Source of the DNA: Candidatus Minthomonas equi
Lineage (GTDB): Bacteria; Bacteroidota; Bacteroidia; Bacteroidales; UBA932
DNA length: 16,003 bases
NCBI GenBank assembly: GCA_018064575.1
Contig: JAGHUZ010000145.1
Coordinates: forward strand, 1-16,003
Direction: 5' to 3'
Both the position numbers and the translations under genes were made by a program. Shown here piece by piece: positions 14,819 through 16,003 of this stretch. Position 1 is the first letter of the stretch. The number at the start of each line of letters is the position of its first letter. The notes beneath the pieces were generated by a model. It searched no databases and was not told the origin of the DNA. It saw nothing but the letters and a program-made list of their open reading frames with translations.

Positions 14819-16003
14819 ATGCCCGGTTTTATCGATATTTCCAAGGCCAGTGCCCATAATCTGAAAGGAGTCTCCGTCAAGATTCCGAGAGGAAAACTGG
14901 TAGTGGTTACGGGACTTAGCGGAAGCGGCAAGTCCTCTCTGGCCTTCGATACCATTTTTGCCGAAGCGCAGAGACGGTATATGGATACATTGTCGGCATA
15001 CGCCAAGCAGTTTATCGGTGTTTTGGAACATCCTGAAGTCGAGAGCATAGACGGTTTGAGTCCGACCATAGCCATCGAACAGAAGAGTACCAACAAGAAT
15101 CCGCGCTCTACAGTGGGGACGGTTACGGAAATCTCCGACAGCCTTCGCCTCCTGTATGCCCGTGCAGCCAGAGCCTACTCTCCGGTAACCGGCAGGGAAA
15201 TGGTCAGATATTCGGATTCACAAATCGTATCCCTGATTATGGACAATTACTCCGGACGCAAATGCATCATTCTCTCTCCTTTGGTCAAAGGGAGAAAAGG
15301 ACATTATAAGGAGATGTTCGAGAGTATGCTTAAGCGTGGGTATTCACAGATGAGGGTGGACGGAAAACTTGAATACATCTCTGATATGACTTCCGGTGTG
15401 GACAGATACAAGGTTCATAACATAGAACTGGTCATCGACAAGCTGGTTCCGAAACCGGAAGATGAAAAAAGAATACATAATTCCGTACAGACGGCGCTGA
15501 ATTACGGGAAGGGTTCCATATCAGTGCTGGATGTAGAAAGCGGAGGAACGGATTATTACAGTAAGTATTTCATCTGCCCGGACAGTGGCCTTTCGCTTCC
15601 CGAACCGGCTCCGCATACATTTTCATTCAACTCACCGCAAGGGGCGTGCCCACATTGTAGGGGACTGGGAGTCATTTCCACAGTTGACCTTACCAAAATC
15701 ATTCCCGACCAGGGTAAGAGTATAGCCGAAGGGGGAATCGTCTCCATCGGGCCCAAAAGGGACAATATGCTTTTCGCCATCTTGGAGGGGATGTCGAAGA
15801 AATACGGTTTTTCACTCTATGAACCCATCAGCACCATATCAGAAGAGGCGATGGGAATACTTCTGTATGGGACAGAAGACCTTATACGCGTGAATGCTTT
15901 CGGCGGTTTTTCGGAAATGATGTCTTTTCAGGGTATTCTCTCACGTCTGGAACACCATTCTCAGGAAAGCGATGAGACTTTCAGTCGCAAAGCACAGTTC
16001 AGC
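14819..16003 (+). CDS. uvrA: Excinuclease ABC subunit UvrA, N-terminal part (runs off the window)
   Basis: The first 395 codons of uvrA are present; family members are about 930-950 residues long, so the rest lies beyond the right edge. UvrA is the DNA-damage-recognising ATPase of nucleotide excision repair. The Walker A motif is GLSGSGKSS (32-40). The sequences RRYMDTLSAYAKQFIG, SIDGLSPTIAIEQK and NPRSTVGTVTEI match the family closely. The ABC insertion and zinc region is present: PHTFSFNSPQGACPHCRGLG (265-284). The zinc site there reads CPDS...CPHC, so the second cysteine is Ser256 rather than Cys, and the segment SPVTGREM (121-128) lacks the cysteines some homologues have. From memory, such replacements occur in other Bacteroidetes UvrA proteins. 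Bacteroidetes often have more than one UvrA; which paralogue this is cannot be settled here. Confidence 0.93.
   Translation, partial: MPGFIDISKASAHNLKGVSVKIPRGKLVVVTGLSGSGKSSLAFDTIFAEAQRRYMDTLSAYAKQFIGVLEHPEVESIDGLSPTIAIEQKSTNKNPRSTVGTVTEISDSLRLLYARAARAYSPVTGREMVRYSDSQIVSLIMDNYSGRKCIILSPLVKGRKGHYKEMFESMLKRGYSQMRVDGKLEYISDMTSGVDRYKVHNIELVIDKLVPKPEDEKRIHNSVQTALNYGKGSISVLDVESGGTDYYSKYFICPDSGLSLPEPAPHTFSFNSPQGACPHCRGLGVISTVDLTKIIPDQGKSIAEGGIVSIGPKRDNMLFAILEGMSKKYGFSLYEPISTISEEAMGILLYGTEDLIRVNAFGGFSEMMSFQGILSRLEHHSQESDETFSRKAQFS

Noticed and set aside
1..16003. Search for CRISPR arrays, tRNA or rRNA genes, transposases, toxin-antitoxin pairs, phage genes or a new defence system
   Set aside because: No spaced direct repeats, cloverleaf-like sequence, transposase motifs or small unknown gene pairs were seen; every gene belongs to a known family.

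Overview
The window reads as chromosomal DNA from a bacterium of the Bacteroidota, most likely the Bacteroidales. Three things point there: the protein families (DUF3108 protein, RseC-like protein directly ahead of an rnfBCDGEA operon, long five-cluster RnfB, C4 zinc-ribbon coiled-coil protein); promoter-like TAnnTTTG boxes of the Bacteroidetes type ahead of the few genes that have an upstream gap; and the near absence of Shine-Dalgarno sequences. I see no insertion sequence, phage gene, CRISPR array, tRNA or rRNA. Gene density is very high and no stretch above about 125 bases lacks a gene.

Layout. Bases 1-113 are AT-rich and non-coding, with an inverted repeat and a promoter-like box. A zinc-ribbon coiled-coil protein (114-947) follows and ends at a hairpin. 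From dnaB (1071) to a nucleoside kinase (ending 13498), thirteen genes lie on the + strand with gaps of at most 19 bases or with overlaps: dnaB, a secreted DUF3108 protein, an RseC/MucC-like protein, the complete Rnf complex (rnfB, C, D, G, E, A), nadB, nadC, a GATE-domain membrane protein and a short uridine-kinase-like protein. A deoxynucleoside kinase on the - strand (13495-14106) meets the last of these tail to tail with a 4-base overlap. A 65-base divergent promoter region then leads to a metallo-beta-lactamase-fold hydrolase (14172-14813) and to uvrA, which runs off the right edge.

How the genes fit together. The Rnf complex couples electron flow between ferredoxin and NAD(H) to ion movement across the inner membrane. 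NadB and NadC make quinolinate-derived NAD precursor (NadA is not in the window). The GATE-domain membrane protein and two kinases look like a nucleoside uptake and salvage set, though the substrates are inferred. The long run may therefore tie redox energy conservation, NAD supply and nucleoside salvage to one transcription unit.

The clearest oddities are a one-base frameshift in nadB inside a run of five Gs (9293-9297), a kinase lacking the N-terminal half usual for its family, two outward-facing TATTTTTGC boxes forming a perfect inverted repeat between the divergent genes, and a short motif repeated just after several stop codons. I did not find a clear previously undescribed system; most of the window is core metabolism.
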